Assembly (NCBI GenBank): GCA_015490055.1
Contig: WFYP01000050.1
Span: forward strand, 1-5,780
Length of the DNA: 5,780 nucleotides
DNA from: Nitratifractor sp.
Lineage (GTDB): Bacteria; Campylobacterota; Campylobacteria; Campylobacterales; Sulfurovaceae
Reading direction: 5' to 3'
Positions 3,735-5,780 of the stretch are shown piece by piece. Below the pieces are notes generated by a model. The model worked only from the letters and a program-made list of their open reading frames with translations, searched no databases and had not been told where the DNA came from. Position 1 is the stretch's first letter. Each line of letters begins with the position of its first letter. Position numbers and translations under genes: made by a program.

Positions 3735-5780
3735 CCGATACACTCCATGCTTCTATCTTCTACATAACCCTTATCTTCTAACGCTTCTGGCGATTGAGAA
3801 CGAAGGTAGTATGTAGATTTAAGTCCATATTTCCAAGCAGTCATATATATATCGTTTAGGTATTTACCGCTTGCTTTATCTAAGCGGATAAATATGTTAG
3901 TACTCTGCCCTTGGTCTATCCACTTTTGGCGAATTGCAGCAGCTTTTACCAAGATTCTTTGGTCTAATTCGTAACTGCTTACATAGTAATTCCAAGTATC
4001 AGGGCTTAAGTTTGGTGCTGTTACTGGTATCTCACCGCTTAAGTTTACCTCAAACCACTTTCTTTTATATATAGGCTCGATTGCTTGTGTTGTTCCTGTT
4101 AATATAGAGATAGAGCTTGTAGGTGCAACTGCCATTAGGTAGCCATTTCTCATACCATCTTTTTTAACCTTCTCTTTAAGGGCAAGCCAATCGTGAGTAT
4201 AGCCAAATAGACCGCCTCTATCTACAAGTCTGCAAGCATTTTCGTTTGCTTTATCGATTGGAAAGATTCCTTTGCTCCAGTCTGAACCTTCAAACTCTGC
4301 ATATGGCTTTTTTTCAAGTGCTAAATCACTAGATGTTTTAATAGCATAGTAGCTAACTGATTCCATAATTTCATCTATTCTCTCGAAGTGTTCATCGCTT
4401 CCCCATTCAATAGCAGCTTCGGCTAACATTTGAGCTTCGCCCATAACACCAAGCCCGATAGCACGCGTCTTTAAGTTGGTCTTTTTAACTTTCTCTAGTG
4501 GGTAGAAGTTTAAATCTATTACATTATCTAACATTCTAATTGCAACAGGCACAACACGAGCTATATCTTCTGGAGTATTGATTTTAGAGAGGTTTACACT
4601 CGCTAAGTTACAAACGGCTGTATCGCCATCGATTTTCTCTTTATCTACTATATATATGCCTTTTCCGCCAATCGAATCTAAGGCTGTAATTTTTTTAGCG
4701 AGTTTTGTAATTCCACTATCTACTGTTACTTCCTCTTCCTCTTCGAAAACTGCTATAGAGCCGTCGTTAAACTTTACGCGGATTTTGTAGTGGTTAGGGC
4801 TAGTATTTTGGAAAATCTCTGTACAAAGGTTTGAACTTCTAATAACACCAGTATGTTTATTTGGGTTCGCACGGTTTGCTGTATCTTTAAATGTTAAGAA
4901 TGGGTTACCAGTTTCAAAATAGTTTCTTAAAATATCTTTCCATAAACCTTTTGCAGATATTACCTCTTTAGTAATATCCTCTCTTGCCTCTAACTCTTCA
5001 TACTTTGCTTTGAATTCATCGCCGTATAAATCGCATAGTTCATCTGCTTCGAATGGGTCAAAAAGTGTCCAAGTTTCGTCGTTCTCTACACGCTCCATAA
5101 ATAGGTCGTTTAGCCAAAGTGCAGGGAACAAATCGTGTGCACGGCGACGCTCTTCTCCAGAGTTTTTCTTTAAATCCAAAAAGTCTCTTACATCTATATG
5201 CCAAGGCTCAATATATACAGCAATCGCCCCTTTTCTTGTGCCTAATTGATCAACTGCAATAGCAACATCATTTGCGATTTTTAAGAATGGTACGATTCCA
5301 CCAGCTGCGTGTTTGTGTCCGTCGATGTAGCTACCCATACCACGCACTTTGCCCCAATCCCAGCCGATACCGCCACCAAATTTAGAAAGAAGTGCCATCT
5401 CTTTATAAGCATCAAAAATTCCTTCGATATTATCAGGTGTTGAGCCGATATAACAAGAGCTTAGCTGGTGTCTTGTAGTTCTTGCATTACTTAGCGTTGG
5501 AGTTGCTGCCATAACTTCAAATTTACTTAAAATATCGTAAAATCTCTTCGCCCAAGTTTGGCAGTCAAACTCGTTTTGAGCTAAAAACATAGCAACAGCC
5601 ATGAACATTTGTTGAGGCAACTCTATAGGAGTTCCATTTTTATCTTTTATTAAATATCTATCATAAAGAGTCTTTAATCCAAGATAGGTAAATTGTAAAT
5701 CTCTCTCTGGTTTAATGTAGTCGTTTAAATCATCTAAATCATATTTTTCCTTTAAACCAGGAATCAATCTGCCTTCTTTC
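3725..5780 (-). CDS. nrdA: ribonucleoside-diphosphate reductase, large (alpha) subunit, class Ia; N-terminus outside window
   Basis: Catalytic subunit of aerobic ribonucleotide reductase, which makes dNDPs from NDPs using a radical delivered by the NrdB subunit. The reading frame is open to the right edge: 684 codons are visible (numbered from 5779) and the N-terminus, including any ATP-cone, is missing; TTG at 5765-5767 is an internal leucine, not a start. Active-site residues are all present: redox Cys109 (LSSC), Asn317-Cys319-Glu321 in NLCTEI (thiyl site), partner Cys390 in AVCNLAS, radical-transfer Tyr657-Tyr658 in STYYLRSQ, and the C-terminal shuttle pair Cys680/Cys683 in ECIGCQ. The NLCTEI and AVCNLAS wording is eukaryote-like. 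Cys319 and Cys390 are 71 apart, against 23 in E. coli, because of an extra acidic segment at about 330-384. The stop overlaps the exosortase gene. No nrdB is in the window. Confidence 0.96.
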   Translation of the reverse strand, partial: KEGRLIPGLKEKYDLDDLNDYIKPERDLQFTYLGLKTLYDRYLIKDKNGTPIELPQQMFMAVAMFLAQNEFDCQTWAKRFYDILSKFEVMAATPTLSNARTTRHQLSSCYIGSTPDNIEGIFDAYKEMALLSKFGGGIGWDWGKVRGMGSYIDGHKHAAGGIVPFLKIANDVAIAVDQLGTRKGAIAVYIEPWHIDVRDFLDLKKNSGEERRRAHDLFPALWLNDLFMERVENDETWTLFDPFEADELCDLYGDEFKAKYEELEAREDITKEVISAKGLWKDILRNYFETGNPFLTFKDTANRANPNKHTGVIRSSNLCTEIFQNTSPNHYKIRVKFNDGSIAVFEEEEEVTVDSGITKLAKKITALDSIGGKGIYIVDKEKIDGDTAVCNLASVNLSKINTPEDIARVVPVAIRMLDNVIDLNFYPLEKVKKTNLKTRAIGLGVMGEAQMLAEAAIEWGSDEHFERIDEIMESVSYYAIKTSSDLALEKKPYAEFEGSDWSKGIFPIDKANENACRLVDRGGLFGYTHDWLALKEKVKKDGMRNGYLMAVAPTSSISILTGTTQAIEPIYKRKWFEVNLSGEIPVTAPNLSPDTWNYYVSSYELDQRILVKAAAIRQKWIDQGQSTNIFIRLDKASGKYLNDIYMTAWKYGLKSTYYLRSQSPEALEDKGYVEDRSMECIGCQ
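3743..3746 (-). promoter_or_regulatory. ribosome-binding site selecting the exosortase GTG start
   Basis: GGAG on the minus strand, 8 nt before the GTG at 3732-3734 and located within the last codons of nrdA (Met-Glu of the C-terminal tail). It directly abuts the alternative GTG at 3741-3743, which would therefore have no usable site. It is the reason for preferring the shorter start. Confidence 0.5.

Noticed and set aside
3741..3743. GTG as the start of the exosortase-family gene
   Set aside because: GGAG directly abuts it with no spacing. The GTG at 3732-3734 has the same GGAG at a normal 8-nt distance, so the shorter form is preferred; the difference is only three residues.
4578..5249. 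Two short plus-strand open frames (70 and 79 codons) opposite nrdA
   Set aside because: Both are shadows of the nrdA reading frame with Ser-rich translations and no recognisable motif.
5765..5767. TTG as the nrdA start
   Set aside because: The frame continues open to the window edge (Lys-Glu-Gly-Arg precede it), and NrdA proteins have a longer N-terminal region, so this is an internal leucine codon.

Overview
The window is AT-rich bacterial DNA with tightly packed genes, all read from the minus strand. Several details point to Campylobacterota (Epsilonproteobacteria), probably a free-living type such as Sulfurimonas, Sulfurovum or Arcobacter relatives: a short (258 aa) MurB, a DapF with an ERGVEDETLACGTG active-site segment, a highly divergent spermidine-synthase-like protein, and a eukaryote-like class Ia NrdA with an insertion next to the active site. 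The genus is an inference and cannot be fixed from this window.

In the direction of transcription (high to low coordinates) the order is: the 3' part of nrdA (ribonucleotide reductase large subunit, cut by the right window edge); a small membrane protein of the exosortase/archaeosortase family; murB (peptidoglycan precursor synthesis); a short, degenerate spermidine-synthase-like gene; a perfect 27-bp inverted repeat; coaE (last step of CoA synthesis); dapF (meso-diaminopimelate for peptidoglycan and lysine); an AT-rich gap; and tRNA-Val(GAC) with an encoded CCA end.

The genes form two overlapping blocks. nrdA, exosortase and murB overlap by 10-19 bp at each junction, and the ribosome-binding sites of the second and third genes lie inside the gene before, so they are probably co-transcribed and translationally coupled. 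coaE and dapF overlap by 17 bp. The spermidine-synthase-like gene stands alone, with a 94-bp AT-rich leader upstream and the palindrome directly after its stop codon.

Most of the content is housekeeping: nucleotide reduction, cell-wall precursors, CoA and a tRNA. The accessory signals are the exosortase-family protein between nrdA and murB with no visible substrate, the long palindrome that looks like a small dispersed repeat, the spermidine-synthase homologue that lacks its N-terminal domain and canonical catalytic motifs, and the extra segment inside the NrdA catalytic barrel. I saw no CRISPR array, no complete insertion sequence, no prophage gene and no supported plus-strand gene.
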